Source of the DNA: Actinoplanes sp. SE50/110
GTDB lineage: Bacteria; Actinomycetota; Actinomycetes; Mycobacteriales; Micromonosporaceae
Length of the DNA: 64,000 nt
Direction of reading: 5' to 3'
NCBI RefSeq assembly: GCF_900119315.1
Contig: NZ_LT827010.1
Location: 5,489,001-5,553,000, forward strand
A model generated the notes under the pieces. The model searched no databases and was not told where the DNA came from. It saw nothing but the letters and a program-made list of their open reading frames with translations. Positions 9,436 through 18,223 of this stretch are shown here, piece after piece (within the stretch, counting starts at the first letter, position 1; each line of letters starts with the position of its first letter). The position numbers and the translations under genes are program-made.

Positions 9436-11108
9436 CGGCGTTGTACGACGTGGACGGCGTGCCCGCCCTGCATGCTCCCGGCACCGGCCCGATGCGTGCC
9501 GGGCTGATCTTCCGGGTGGGTTTCGCCGACGAGCCGCTCGCCCGGCACGGCATCACCCACCTGCTGGAACACCTTGCGCTGCACTCGCTGGGGATGACCG
9601 ACCACCACTTCAACGGCACGACCGGGGTGGAGCACACCAGCTTCCACCTGACCGGCACCCCGGACGAGGTGGCGACGTTCCTGACCCGGGTCAGCACCGC
9701 CCTGCACGACCTGCCGGCGCACCGGCTGCCGGTGGAGAAGGATCTGCTGCGCGCCGAGGCGAACGGGCGCGGCATCGACCCGAAACCGCTGTGGCGGCAC
9801 GGCGCGATCGGGTACGGGACCGTGTCGTACCCGGAGTGGGGCCTGCCCGCGATCACCGCCGATGACCTGCGGACCTGGGCGGCACGCTACTTCACCAGGG
9901 ACAACGCGGTGCTGTGGGTGGCCGGCGACCGTATCCCGGCCGGGCTGCGGCTGGCCCTGCCGCCCGGGCGCCGCGAGCCCGCGCCGGACCCGTCGAACGC
10001 GCTGCCGGTCACTCCGGCCTGGTTCAGCGGCGGCGACAGCGTGGTGGCCTGGGACGCGCTCGTCGCCCGCGGCGCGGCCACCGAGGTCTTCGCCGACGTG
10101 CTGGAACGCACCATGTTCCGGCAGATGCGCCAGGAGGCCGGGCTGTCCTACACGGTGGGTGCACACTGGCGGCCGATCGGTTCCGGACAGGCGCTGGTGA
10201 CCGCGGTCGCCGACGCGCTGCCCGAGAAGTCCGGGGCGGCGCTCGGCGAATTCCTCGACGTGCTGGCCACGCTGCGCGCCGGACGGATCCATCCGGACGA
10301 CCTGTCGACCGTCGTGCGGCAGCGCGCGCAGGCGCTGTGGCAGGCCGAGCAGTCCGGGGAGCGGCTCGAGGCGGTGGCCCGCGACCTGCTGGCCGGGCTG
10401 CCGGTGCGCTCGGCCGAGGCGGAATTCCGGGTGTACGAGGCGGTCACCCTCCCGGAGATCGTCGCGGTGGCCGAGGCGGCGAGCGCGAACGGGCTGCTGA
10501 TGGTCCCGGACGGTTCGTACGGCGGGTGGGCCGGGTTCACGCACGCGCCGACCGCGTCGGACACCCTGGTCACCGGCACCGCGTACGAGTCGCTGAACGA
10601 CCCGGCGGAACGTCTGCTGGTCGGCCCGGACGGGATCAGCATGATCGCCCCGGATGCCCGGGCGACCGTCCGCTACGCGGCATGCTCGATCATGCGGGCC
10701 TGGCCGGACGGCGCCCGGCTGCTGGTCGGCACCGACGGCATCCGCATCATGGTCGAACCCGATCTGTACCGCGCCGGCGACGACGCGATCGGCTGGATCG
10801 ACCGTGCCGTCCCCGCCCACCTGCGCGTCGACCAGCCCCCGCGCGACCCGTCGGCGCTGCCCACACCGGCACCGGCCCGTCCGGCGCCGGCATCGGCATC
10901 GGCATCGGCATCGGCATCGGCATCGGCGAAGAGGTTCAACCCGAAAACCCAACGCACATTGTCGTACGTGATGAGTGGCATCAGTGCCGGCGGCGTCGTG
11001 TCCATGCAGCAGCACGAGCCGGTCCTGGCCGCCCTGTTCCTTCTGCTGCTGATCCTGGTGACGACCGGTGGCCACGTCATGCGGCGCCGCCTACGGCACC
11101 ATATGTGA
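9432..11108 (+). CDS. M16-family (pitrilysin-type) peptidase with C-terminal membrane anchor
   Basis: 558 aa. The inverted zinc motif HxxEH is present as HLLEH (H43, E46, H47), with E102 or E109 as likely third ligand, so the peptidase half looks active; an M16 C-terminal domain with RQEAGLSYTVG (about 235-245) follows. After the catalytic region the chain has a Pro/Ala stretch, an Ala-Ser repeat encoded by six perfect CATCGG copies (10891-10926) and a hydrophobic segment (LAALFLLLLILVTT) ending in a basic tail. M16 peptidases are normally soluble, so this arrangement is uncommon. There is no N-terminal signal peptide, so a peptidase domain on the cytoplasmic side is expected. Coupled to the upstream gene by ATGA. 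Confidence 0.85.
   Translation: MTALYDVDGVPALHAPGTGPMRAGLIFRVGFADEPLARHGITHLLEHLALHSLGMTDHHFNGTTGVEHTSFHLTGTPDEVATFLTRVSTALHDLPAHRLPVEKDLLRAEANGRGIDPKPLWRHGAIGYGTVSYPEWGLPAITADDLRTWAARYFTRDNAVLWVAGDRIPAGLRLALPPGRREPAPDPSNALPVTPAWFSGGDSVVAWDALVARGAATEVFADVLERTMFRQMRQEAGLSYTVGAHWRPIGSGQALVTAVADALPEKSGAALGEFLDVLATLRAGRIHPDDLSTVVRQRAQALWQAEQSGERLEAVARDLLAGLPVRSAEAEFRVYEAVTLPEIVAVAEAASANGLLMVPDGSYGGWAGFTHAPTASDTLVTGTAYESLNDPAERLLVGPDGISMIAPDARATVRYAACSIMRAWPDGARLLVGTDGIRIMVEPDLYRAGDDAIGWIDRAVPAHLRVDQPPRDPSALPTPAPARPAPASASASASASASAKRFNPKTQRTLSYVMSGISAGGVVSMQQHEPVLAALFLLLLILVTTGGHVMRRRLRHHM
10891..10926 (+). repeat. six perfect CATCGG hexanucleotide repeats
   Basis: Six exact tandem copies of CATCGG, preceded by a related CGCCGG, inside the M16-type peptidase gene. 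They encode an Ala-Ser linker before the membrane anchor. A six-base unit keeps the frame when copies are gained or lost, so length can vary without breaking the gene. Confidence 0.95.
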
Positions 11109-11139
11109 TGACGATCGATGTTCCGCCCGGTATGGTCAT

Positions 11140-11169
11140 GGCCCCCGCGTCGCGCGCGACGCGGGGGCC
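11140..11169 (+). terminator. perfect GC-rich hairpin between peptidase and GNAT genes
   Basis: Arms 11140-11152 and 11157-11169 pair perfectly over 13 bp around a CGCG loop. No T-run follows, as is common for high-GC actinobacterial terminators. It lies just past the peptidase stop, which argues that the GNAT gene begins at the GTG at 11201 and not at the overlapping ATG at 11108. Confidence 0.7.
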
Positions 11170-11200
11170 AGTCTCCGTCCGTCATCCGGAAGGCTCCGCT

Positions 11201-12100
11201 GTGCCCCTCGAGGTGCGCCCGATCAACGGCCCCGGCGAGATCGACCTGTTCAACTCGCTGCCCTACCAGCTCAATCCGGAGATCGCCGGCGACCTCGAGG
11301 CCGGGCGGCGCCGGCCGCAATGGCTGTGGATCGCCCTGCGCGGCGGCACCGTCGTGGCCCGGGCCGGCTGGTGGTCCCGGCCCGGCGACGCGCTGCCGGC
11401 GCTCATGGACATCTTCGACGTGACCGACATCGATGCCGGCCGCCACCTGCTGCGCACGGCGATGGCCGCCGTCCCGACCGGGCAGTACAACCGCTATCTG
11501 CCGCCGGATTGGCGGGAGACGGCGCGCGCGGCGGCCGAGGTGCGCGAGTCGCTGCTGGCCGAGACGGGCGGCAGGCTCTTCGTCGAACGGCTGCGTCTGG
11601 AATGGCGGCCCGGCACGCCGATCCGCGACCCCGGCGACCGCCTGCGCTTCCGGCCCCCGCACGGTGCCGACGAACTGATCGGCCTGATGACCGCGGTGCT
11701 CGACGGCACCCTGGACGCGTTCAGCCGGGACGATCTGCGCCGGATGACCGCGCGCGAGGCGGCCGAACAGCAGTATGCCGAGGAGCTGGCGCGGTACGGC
11801 AGCCCGCGCGACTGGTGGCGGGTCGCGGTCCGGGCCGACGACGGCGAGCCGGTCGGCTTCGTGATCCCGGCCCACAACGGATATCACCCGATCATCGCCT
11901 ATCTCGGGGTCGCGCCGGTGCATCGCGGCAACGGATACATCGACGAGATCCTGGCCGCCGGCGTGCGGATCCTGGCCGATCGGGACGTGCCGCGGATTCG
12001 CGCCGCCACCGATCTGGGCAACACCCCGATGGCGGCGGCTTTCGCGCGCGCCGGATTCCGCGCCTTCGAACACGAGATCGCCTTCACCTGGCCGGATTGA
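11201..12100 (+). CDS. GNAT-family N-acetyltransferase
   Basis: 299 aa from the GTG at 11201, which has GGAAGG seven bases upstream; an in-frame ATG at 11108 would place the strong hairpin at 11140-11169 inside the gene and is rejected. The C-terminal third contains the acetyl-CoA fold: IIAYLGVAPVHRGNGYIDEIL carries a relaxed form of the V-x-x-x-x-R-G-x-G loop, and NTPMAAAFARAGFRAF is the typical final helix with its asparagine. The N-terminal half (1-150) looks like a second, degenerate GNAT domain. Substrate unknown. It converges on the arylamine acetyltransferase gene with one base between the stops. Confidence 0.82.
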   Translation: MPLEVRPINGPGEIDLFNSLPYQLNPEIAGDLEAGRRRPQWLWIALRGGTVVARAGWWSRPGDALPALMDIFDVTDIDAGRHLLRTAMAAVPTGQYNRYLPPDWRETARAAAEVRESLLAETGGRLFVERLRLEWRPGTPIRDPGDRLRFRPPHGADELIGLMTAVLDGTLDAFSRDDLRRMTAREAAEQQYAEELARYGSPRDWWRVAVRADDGEPVGFVIPAHNGYHPIIAYLGVAPVHRGNGYIDEILAAGVRILADRDVPRIRAATDLGNTPMAAAFARAGFRAFEHEIAFTWPD

Positions 12101-12101
12101 G

Positions 12102-12848
12102 CTATCCGATCGGGCGGTCCAGTTCGATGCCGAAATGGGTGCGGTACGCGGCGAGCAGATCCGCGTCGGAGGTCAGTTCGGTCTCGACACGATCGCCGCC
12201 GACGGTGCGCAGCAGGGTGCGGCGGCTCAGGGTGATGCGGGTGTCACCGTCCAGGCGGGTGCAGACCGGGGCCCGGCGAAACTGCGATTCCGGCCAGGTC
12301 TGTTGCCACCAGCAGGCCGGTGCGAAATCGGTGAGCGGACGGGCCCGGCGTTCCAGCCGATACTGCGGTTCGCCGGCACGCAGCACGACGATGTCGCCAT
12401 CGGGGGCGTCGACGAGCCGGAAACGGCCTTCCGGATCGACCTGGTCCGCACGGTCGCCGAGCCGCAGCGGATAGATGGTGTGCCGGCCGAAGCCCACATC
12501 CACCAGCCATTCACCGTCGACGATCAAGGCGAGGTGGTCGAAGAGCGGGCCGAAAACACCGTCCCCGCGGTGCACCCGGCAGGCGACCCGGTCGACCGTG
12601 TGCCCGAGCTCTTCCAGCAGCAGCGCGAAAAGGCCGTTGAGCTCGTAGCAGAAACCCCCGCGGCGCCGGCGCACGACCTTGTCGAAAAGCGCGTCCGGGT
12701 CCAGCGAGATGGTCTCCCCCAGATGGATGCTGAGATTCTCGAACGGCACGGCGCGCTGGTGGGCGCGGCTCAGCTCGCGCAATCCGGGGTCGTCGGCACC
12801 GATCCGGTCGAGGTATGCGGTCACGTCCATCCCGGAAGCATCGGACAT
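12102..12848 (-). CDS. nat: arylamine N-acetyltransferase
   Basis: 248 aa. The catalytic triad of the NAT family is visible: Cys in RRGGFCYELN, His in FDHLALIV and Asp in LVDVGFG. The enzyme moves acetyl from acetyl-CoA to arylamines or hydrazines; in actinomycetes relatives also close amide bonds in ansamycin synthesis, but no such cluster is present here. The N-terminal VPFENLSIH segment is also typical. The ATG at 12848 is chosen over a TTG one codon upstream; ATG at 12830 is an alternative. Cytoplasmic. The gene stands alone, 60 bp from the end of the surface protein gene. Confidence 0.93.
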   Translation of the reverse strand: MSDASGMDVTAYLDRIGADDPGLRELSRAHQRAVPFENLSIHLGETISLDPDALFDKVVRRRRGGFCYELNGLFALLLEELGHTVDRVACRVHRGDGVFGPLFDHLALIVDGEWLVDVGFGRHTIYPLRLGDRADQVDPEGRFRLVDAPDGDIVVLRAGEPQYRLERRARPLTDFAPACWWQQTWPESQFRRAPVCTRLDGDTRITLSRRTLLRTVGGDRVETELTSDADLLAAYRTHFGIELDRPIG

Positions 12849-12908
12849 CAACCCGGGTCGAGGTCAACCCTCCCCGCCGCCGGGGTCTGAACCCCCCGTG
12901 GCGCGGCG

Positions 12909-15900
12909 TCAGTCGCCGCCGGTGGGCGGCCGGCCGGTGCGCCGGCCGGCGAGCCGGCAGAGCGTGGCGCCGACCGCGAGGACGCACAGGCCGGCCAGCG
13001 CCACGGCCGCGGCGTCCGGTCCGGTGACGGGCGAGGTCGGTGGCCGGGTGTCTCCACTCGGCGCGGTCCGGTGCGGTGCCGCCGGGGTCGGTGAGCTCCG
13101 GCTCGGCCGGGGCAGATGCGGCGCGGACGACGAGGGTGACGCGGACGGCGCGGACGACCCGGACGGCGAGGGTGACATCGGCGGCGGCCCGGCCGGTGAC
13201 GGCGGCCCGGACGGTGACGGCGGCCCGGACGGTGACGGCGACGGCACCGGCGAGGGTGCCGGCGGCGGCGGGACGATCACGTGCACCGTCGCCTGCGCCA
13301 CGTTGCCGTCGGCGTCCATCACCTCGTAGGTGAAGTCGTCGGTGCCGCTGAAGCCGGGATCCGGCACATAGGTGACCGTGCCGTCCGCGTTCATCACCGC
13401 CGTGCCGTGCCGCGGCCGGCCGATACCGCTGAGGCTGACCGGCCGCCCGTCCTGCCCGGTGGCCGGCAGTCCGATCCGCACCAGCTGGCCGTCGCGCACG
13501 GTGGTCTGCTTGTTCGGCACCGACGGGGGCACGCCGACCAGGATCGCGACCGTCGCGCCGGTGCGGTGCCCGGCGTCGTCGACGGCCGTGTAGTCGAGCG
13601 TCGCCGTTCCGGAGAAACCGGCCGGCGGTGTGTAGGTCACCGCGCCCGGGGTGAACGTGGCCGTGCCCCGGTCCGGCACCCCGGCCGAGGTGACCGCCAG
13701 CGTGCCGGCCGGATCCAGGTCGTTGGTGAGCACGTCGACGGTGATCGGCCGCCCGTATGGCGTCCTGCGGGCGTCGGGCACCGCCACCGGCACGCCGTTG
13801 GACACCGTGACGGCGACGGTCCCGGTCGCCGTGCCGCCGTTGCCGTCGCCGATCGTGTACGTGAACGTGTCGGGGCCGACGTAGCCCACTGCCGGGGTGT
13901 ACCTGATGCCGCCCGCGGCGAGGGTGGCCGCGCCGTTCGCCGGCTGGCCGGCCGCGACGACGGTCAGCGTCTGCCCGGGATTGGGGTCGCTGTCGTTGGC
14001 GAGCACGTCGACCAGCACGGACCGGTCGGAGAGCAGTGCGGCGGTGTCCGGCCGCGCGACCGGCGCCGCGTTCGCGACCTGCACCGTGACCCGCGCGGAA
14101 GCCGTGTTGTCCGCGGTGTCGGTGATGGTGTAGCCGAAGGTGTCGGTGCCGAAGAAGCCGGGAGCCGGCCGGTACTCCACCGTCTGGTCCGGGTTGATCC
14201 GGGTCGCGCCGTGCGACGGCGTGCCCACCGCGGTGACCCGCAGCGGCTGCGCTTCGGGGTCGGTGTCGTTGGCGGTGACGGCGATGTCGACGGCGGTGTC
14301 GGCCGGTACCGCCACGGCGTCGTCGACGGCGTCCGGCACGCCGTTGATGAACAGGGTGACGTGCGCCGTGGCCGTTGCGCCCGCGTCGTCGGTGACCACG
14401 TAGTCGAAGATGTCGGTGCCGGCCGTGCCGGGATTCGCCCGGTAGGTGAGCACTCCGCCGGTCAGCGTCAGCGTGCCCTTCGCCGGTGTGGTGGCCGAGG
14501 CGACGGTGAGGACCTGCCCGGTGTTGGGATCGCTGTCGTTGGCCAGCACCGACAGTCCGGCCGGCGTGGCCGGCCGGACGGAGAACCTGTCGTCGGCCGC
14601 GACCGGCGGTGCGTTGCGCACGGTGACCGTGACGGTGGCCGCGTCGGCGAGCCCGGCCGGATCCTCGATCGAGTAGCCGAACGCGTCGGTGCCCCAGAAA
14701 CCGGTGGCGGGCACGTACGTGACCGTGCCGTCGGCGTTCGCGGTGACCGTGCCGTGCGCCGCCGTGCCCACCGCGGTCAGCGTCAACGGGTCGCCGTTCG
14801 CGTCGTCGTCGTTGGCCAGCACCGGCAGCACCACGGCGGTGTTCGTGTCGATGATCGCCGCATCCGCACGGGCGGCCGGCGCGACGTTCACCACGGTGAC
14901 CGTCACGGTCGCGCCGACCAGCGTGTGGCTGCCGTCGTCGAGCGTGTAGTGGAAGGTGTCCACGCCGAAGAAGTGCGCGGCCGGCGTGTACGTCACCCGC
15001 CCGCCGGGCCCCGCCACCGCACCGCCGTGGCCGGGCGGACCGTCGATCGCGACGGTCAGCGGCTCGCCGTTCGGATCGGGGTCGTCGTTGGCCAGCACGT
15101 CGACCGTGATGGAGGCGCCGCCGAAGCCGGTGACCGCGTCGTCACGGGCGGCGGGAAGCCCGTTGGCGACGGTCACCGTCACGGTGGCGGTGTCGGTCCC
15201 GCCGTTGCCGTCGTCGACGGTGTAGGCGAAGGAGTCCGTTCCCGAGAAGGCGACGTCGGGCAGATAGGTGATCCGGCCGGTCGGGTCGCGGGTGACCACG
15301 CCGTGCGCCGGTGCGGTGGCGCCGGAGACGTGCAACGGGTCGTTGTTCGGGTCGGTGGCCGCGGCGAGCACGGTCAGGGTGCGCGGCGTGCGGTAGCCGG
15401 TCGTGGTCACGAACGCCTGGGCCACCGGCGGCGCGTTCGCGACGACGACCGTCACCGCTGCGCTGTCCGTGCCGCCGCGGCCGTCACTGATCGTGTAGCG
15501 GAACGTGGCCACACCGGAGAAGCCGGGCGGCGCGGTGTAGGTGACCACCCCGGCGGACAGCGACGTGGTGCCGGTGCCCACCGCCGGTTGACCGGCGGCC
15601 GTGACGGTCAGCGGGTCGTTGTTCGGGTCGGTGTCGTTCCCGGTCACCGGCAGCACCACGCCGGCCTGTGCCGCCGGGTAGGTGACCGGGAACAGGTCGC
15701 CGGCCGCGGTCGGCGCGGCGTTCTCCACGTCGACGGACACGACCGCCGTCGCGGTGTCGCCGCTGCTGTCGCTCACGGTGTAGGTGAACGTCGTCGTGCC
15801 GGTGAAGACCGGATCCGGCGTGAAGGTGACGTCGGTGTCCGTGAAGGTCACCGTGCCGGCGGCGGACGGCGGCTGGGTGACCGCGGTGACGGTCAGCGGG

Positions 15901-18086
15901 TCGCCGTTGGGGTCGGCGTCGTTCTGCAGCACGTCGACGGTGACCGGGGTGTCCGTCGGCGTGTTCACCACGTCGTCGTTCGCGACCGGCGGCGCGTTGC
16001 CCGTGGTCACCGTGACGGTCGCGATGCCCGAGCCGCCGTGCGGGTCGTCCACCCGGTACCGGAAGGTGTCGGTGCCCGACCAGCCCGCGGCAGGGGTGTA
16101 GGTGATGCCCTGATCGCTGCGGGCCACGGCCACGCCGTGCGACGGCGGACCGGACACCGAGTACACCAGGGCGGACATCGGATCGTCCGGATCGCTGTCG
16201 TTGGCCTTCACGGTGATCGTGACGGGCGTGCCGAACGACGTGGCGGCGCTGTCGGCCACGACGGTCGGCGCGCTGTTGACCACGAGCGTGGCGGTGGCGG
16301 TGTCGTTCGCGCTGTTCGCGTCCGCTCCCGTGCCACCGATCCGCAGGGTGGCGACCGGGCTCGCCGCCGCGGACCCGCTCACGGTCGCCGGGACCGTGGC
16401 ATGCGCGGAACTGCCGGCGGCCACGGGTCCCAGGGCACAGGTGACCACCTGCCCGGCGGCCCAGCAGCCGGTCGGCATCATCCCGGGCGTGACGCCCGCG
16501 GGCAGGGTGAGGGTGGCGGTGGCGGCCGGTTCCAGGTCGCCGGTGGTGTCGGTGACCGTCGCCGTGTAGGTCACCGCGGCGGGAGTGGCGGCACGCTGCA
16601 CGACCGGCGGGGTGACCGCGAGCGCGGCGGCGAGGTCGTCGTGCGGCTGCAGCACGACGCTGGCGGTGGTGGCGCCGGTGGCGGTGACGCTCACCCCGCT
16701 GCTGCGCCCGGAATAGGCGACGTTGACCAGGTTGGTGATCGGATACCCGGGTGGCGCGCCGGGCTGGACGGTGACCCGGAAGGTGACCCAGGTGGTGCCG
16801 GCGACCGGGATGCTGCCCAGCGTCCACCCGGCCGCGCCGGCCGCATAGGATCCGGCGTCGTCGCCGCTCGCGTCGGTGACCGGCGAGGCCGCCACGGTGA
16901 GCGACCCCGGCACGTAGGTGGTGTAGTCCGGGACGGCGTCGCTGAGCACGACCCCGTCGGCGGTGTCGTTGCCCTCGTTGCGCACCGCGATGCGGTACTC
17001 CAGCGTGTCGCCGGGCACCAGACCGCCGCCGTTCAGGTCGACCACCGACGGCGTGGTGGTGATGTTGGGGGCGTACAGGTCGATGGTGAAGGTGAGGACG
17101 CCCGGGTAGTACTGGTCCCCGGTGGTGGTCAGGGTCAGCGTGGCCGAGGTGGCGGCGTTGGCGAACATTCCGGTCGCGTCGACCTGGTCGACGTCGAAGC
17201 CGAGGGTGTTGTCGTAGCCCGGGGTGCGGCCGCCCACCGGCGTACCGGACTCACTGACCGTGCTGTTGAAGAAGTTGCTCGCCGGGTTCTGCGCATCGGT
17301 CAGCGAGCGGCCGTCCACCTGCAGGCTGTCGCCGGAGGTGCCGCGATCACCCTCGTACGCCACCGCGCCGACCTTCGCGTGCACGGTGCCGGTGTGCGGG
17401 GTCTCGAAGCCGGTCACCGGGATGTTGGTGTTGCCGCTGGAGACCTGGCCGAAGCCGTCGTACACGCGCAGCGCGCGCATGTCCTGGGCGGCGTTGTGGT
17501 ACGCGACCACCAGCGACCACCCCGCATACGAGCCGGACGTGATCGACGCCTGGATGTTCGCCACCGCGTACACGCCGTTGCCGATCCCGGCCACCTGGGC
17601 GGTGACATCGGCGAACCCCTGGTAGATGCTGCCGTTGGGAAACAGCGTGGCGGCGGTGATCGGCCGGTACGAGCCACCGCCGTCCGTGCTGAACAGGACC
17701 TGGTCGCGCAGCGGCGAGACCGAGTCCGCGCCCCAGTAGAGGCCGGCGAACAACACCGTGCTGCCGGGCGGCATGTCCAGCGTCGCCAGGCTGTCGTTGA
17801 AGGTGAGCGGATTGGTGTCGACGTCGGTGTACGCCATCGCGTAGCTGTTGTTGTTCGCGCTCGCTCCGGTGGCGGTGCCGTTGCGGGCCTGCGGGCAGGT
17901 GGGCTGCCCGGACAGCAGGCAGGTCAGGTTCGAGTTGCCGCGCAGGATGATCGAACCGTTCGTGTTCGCGTCGAAGCGGTCCCGGAAGGTGGACGTGACG
18001 GCGGCCCCGGCGTGGCCGACGGTCAGCATCGTCACCGCCGCCAGGACCACCACCAGCACGGCCGTGGCGGCCCGGCGTAACCCCAC
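12909..18086 (-). CDS. giant secreted surface protein with tandem Ig-like repeats
   Basis: 1725 aa from the GTG at 18086. A signal peptide with a long Ala/Val/Leu core ends near GHAGAA. Next come a DUF3344-like region (GWSLVVAYHN), two DUF11-like domains (about 350-580, one with NEGNDTADGV), and about eleven cadherin/tandem-95 type repeats of about 90 residues, most opening with an ND-x-DP...LTV strand, a calcium-type motif. A Pro/Ser stalk leads to SPVTG, a hydrophobic helix and a basic tail, like a degenerate sortase signal. Expected role: wall-anchored adhesion or stalk protein. A GTG at 18200 would add a 38-residue hydrophilic leader before the signal peptide and is less likely. It is divergent from the collagen-like gene. 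Confidence 0.88.
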   Translation of the reverse strand: MGLRRAATAVLVVVLAAVTMLTVGHAGAAVTSTFRDRFDANTNGSIILRGNSNLTCLLSGQPTCPQARNGTATGASANNNSYAMAYTDVDTNPLTFNDSLATLDMPPGSTVLFAGLYWGADSVSPLRDQVLFSTDGGGSYRPITAATLFPNGSIYQGFADVTAQVAGIGNGVYAVANIQASITSGSYAGWSLVVAYHNAAQDMRALRVYDGFGQVSSGNTNIPVTGFETPHTGTVHAKVGAVAYEGDRGTSGDSLQVDGRSLTDAQNPASNFFNSTVSESGTPVGGRTPGYDNTLGFDVDQVDATGMFANAATSATLTLTTTGDQYYPGVLTFTIDLYAPNITTTPSVVDLNGGGLVPGDTLEYRIAVRNEGNDTADGVVLSDAVPDYTTYVPGSLTVAASPVTDASGDDAGSYAAGAAGWTLGSIPVAGTTWVTFRVTVQPGAPPGYPITNLVNVAYSGRSSGVSVTATGATTASVVLQPHDDLAAALAVTPPVVQRAATPAAVTYTATVTDTTGDLEPAATATLTLPAGVTPGMMPTGCWAAGQVVTCALGPVAAGSSAHATVPATVSGSAAASPVATLRIGGTGADANSANDTATATLVVNSAPTVVADSAATSFGTPVTITVKANDSDPDDPMSALVYSVSGPPSHGVAVARSDQGITYTPAAGWSGTDTFRYRVDDPHGGSGIATVTVTTGNAPPVANDDVVNTPTDTPVTVDVLQNDADPNGDPLTVTAVTQPPSAAGTVTFTDTDVTFTPDPVFTGTTTFTYTVSDSSGDTATAVVSVDVENAAPTAAGDLFPVTYPAAQAGVVLPVTGNDTDPNNDPLTVTAAGQPAVGTGTTSLSAGVVTYTAPPGFSGVATFRYTISDGRGGTDSAAVTVVVANAPPVAQAFVTTTGYRTPRTLTVLAAATDPNNDPLHVSGATAPAHGVVTRDPTGRITYLPDVAFSGTDSFAYTVDDGNGGTDTATVTVTVANGLPAARDDAVTGFGGASITVDVLANDDPDPNGEPLTVAIDGPPGHGGAVAGPGGRVTYTPAAHFFGVDTFHYTLDDGSHTLVGATVTVTVVNVAPAARADAAIIDTNTAVVLPVLANDDDANGDPLTLTAVGTAAHGTVTANADGTVTYVPATGFWGTDAFGYSIEDPAGLADAATVTVTVRNAPPVAADDRFSVRPATPAGLSVLANDSDPNTGQVLTVASATTPAKGTLTLTGGVLTYRANPGTAGTDIFDYVVTDDAGATATAHVTLFINGVPDAVDDAVAVPADTAVDIAVTANDTDPEAQPLRVTAVGTPSHGATRINPDQTVEYRPAPGFFGTDTFGYTITDTADNTASARVTVQVANAAPVARPDTAALLSDRSVLVDVLANDSDPNPGQTLTVVAAGQPANGAATLAAGGIRYTPAVGYVGPDTFTYTIGDGNGGTATGTVAVTVSNGVPVAVPDARRTPYGRPITVDVLTNDLDPAGTLAVTSAGVPDRGTATFTPGAVTYTPPAGFSGTATLDYTAVDDAGHRTGATVAILVGVPPSVPNKQTTVRDGQLVRIGLPATGQDGRPVSLSGIGRPRHGTAVMNADGTVTYVPDPGFSGTDDFTYEVMDADGNVAQATVHVIVPPPPAPSPVPSPSPSGPPSPSGPPSPAGPPPMSPSPSGSSAPSASPSSSAPHLPRPSRSSPTPAAPHRTAPSGDTRPPTSPVTGPDAAAVALAGLCVLAVGATLCRLAGRRTGRPPTGGD

Positions 18087-18223
18087 GTCACTGAGGCTAA
18101 GCGAGAATTGTTCTCTTTTGTCACGGAATACCGGAGAGGTCGGCGGTTGCAGCCGCGGTGTTTGCGACCGAGCCGCAACCGGCGAAGGCCTCTCCTGCAC
18201 CCCTGCGGCCCGACTCTCGCCTC
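18087..18223. promoter_or_regulatory. divergent promoter region of two surface protein genes, with palindrome
   Basis: This 137-bp gap separates the giant Ig-repeat gene (minus) from the collagen-like gene (plus) and must hold both promoters. It includes GAGAA-TTG-TTCTC (18103-18115), a perfect five-base inverted repeat in an AT-rich patch followed by TTTT, placed 17 bp before the GTG of the giant gene. It may be an operator or part of a promoter; no strong -35/-10 pair could be assigned. Confidence 0.45.

Noticed and set aside
11108..11200. ATG at 11108 (TGATG overlap) as start of the GNAT gene
   Set aside because: A perfect 13-bp hairpin at 11140-11169 would be inside the gene, while GTG 11201 has a good ribosome site.
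13281..18080. 1599-codon plus-strand frame antisense to the giant Ig protein
   Set aside because: Composition is that of a GC-rich antisense shadow (Gly/Arg/His/Val), and the minus frame has signal peptide, repeats and anchor.
18087..18200. GTG at 18200 as start of the giant surface protein
   Set aside because: It would put a 38-residue hydrophilic leader before the signal peptide; GTG 18086 gives a normal signal sequence.
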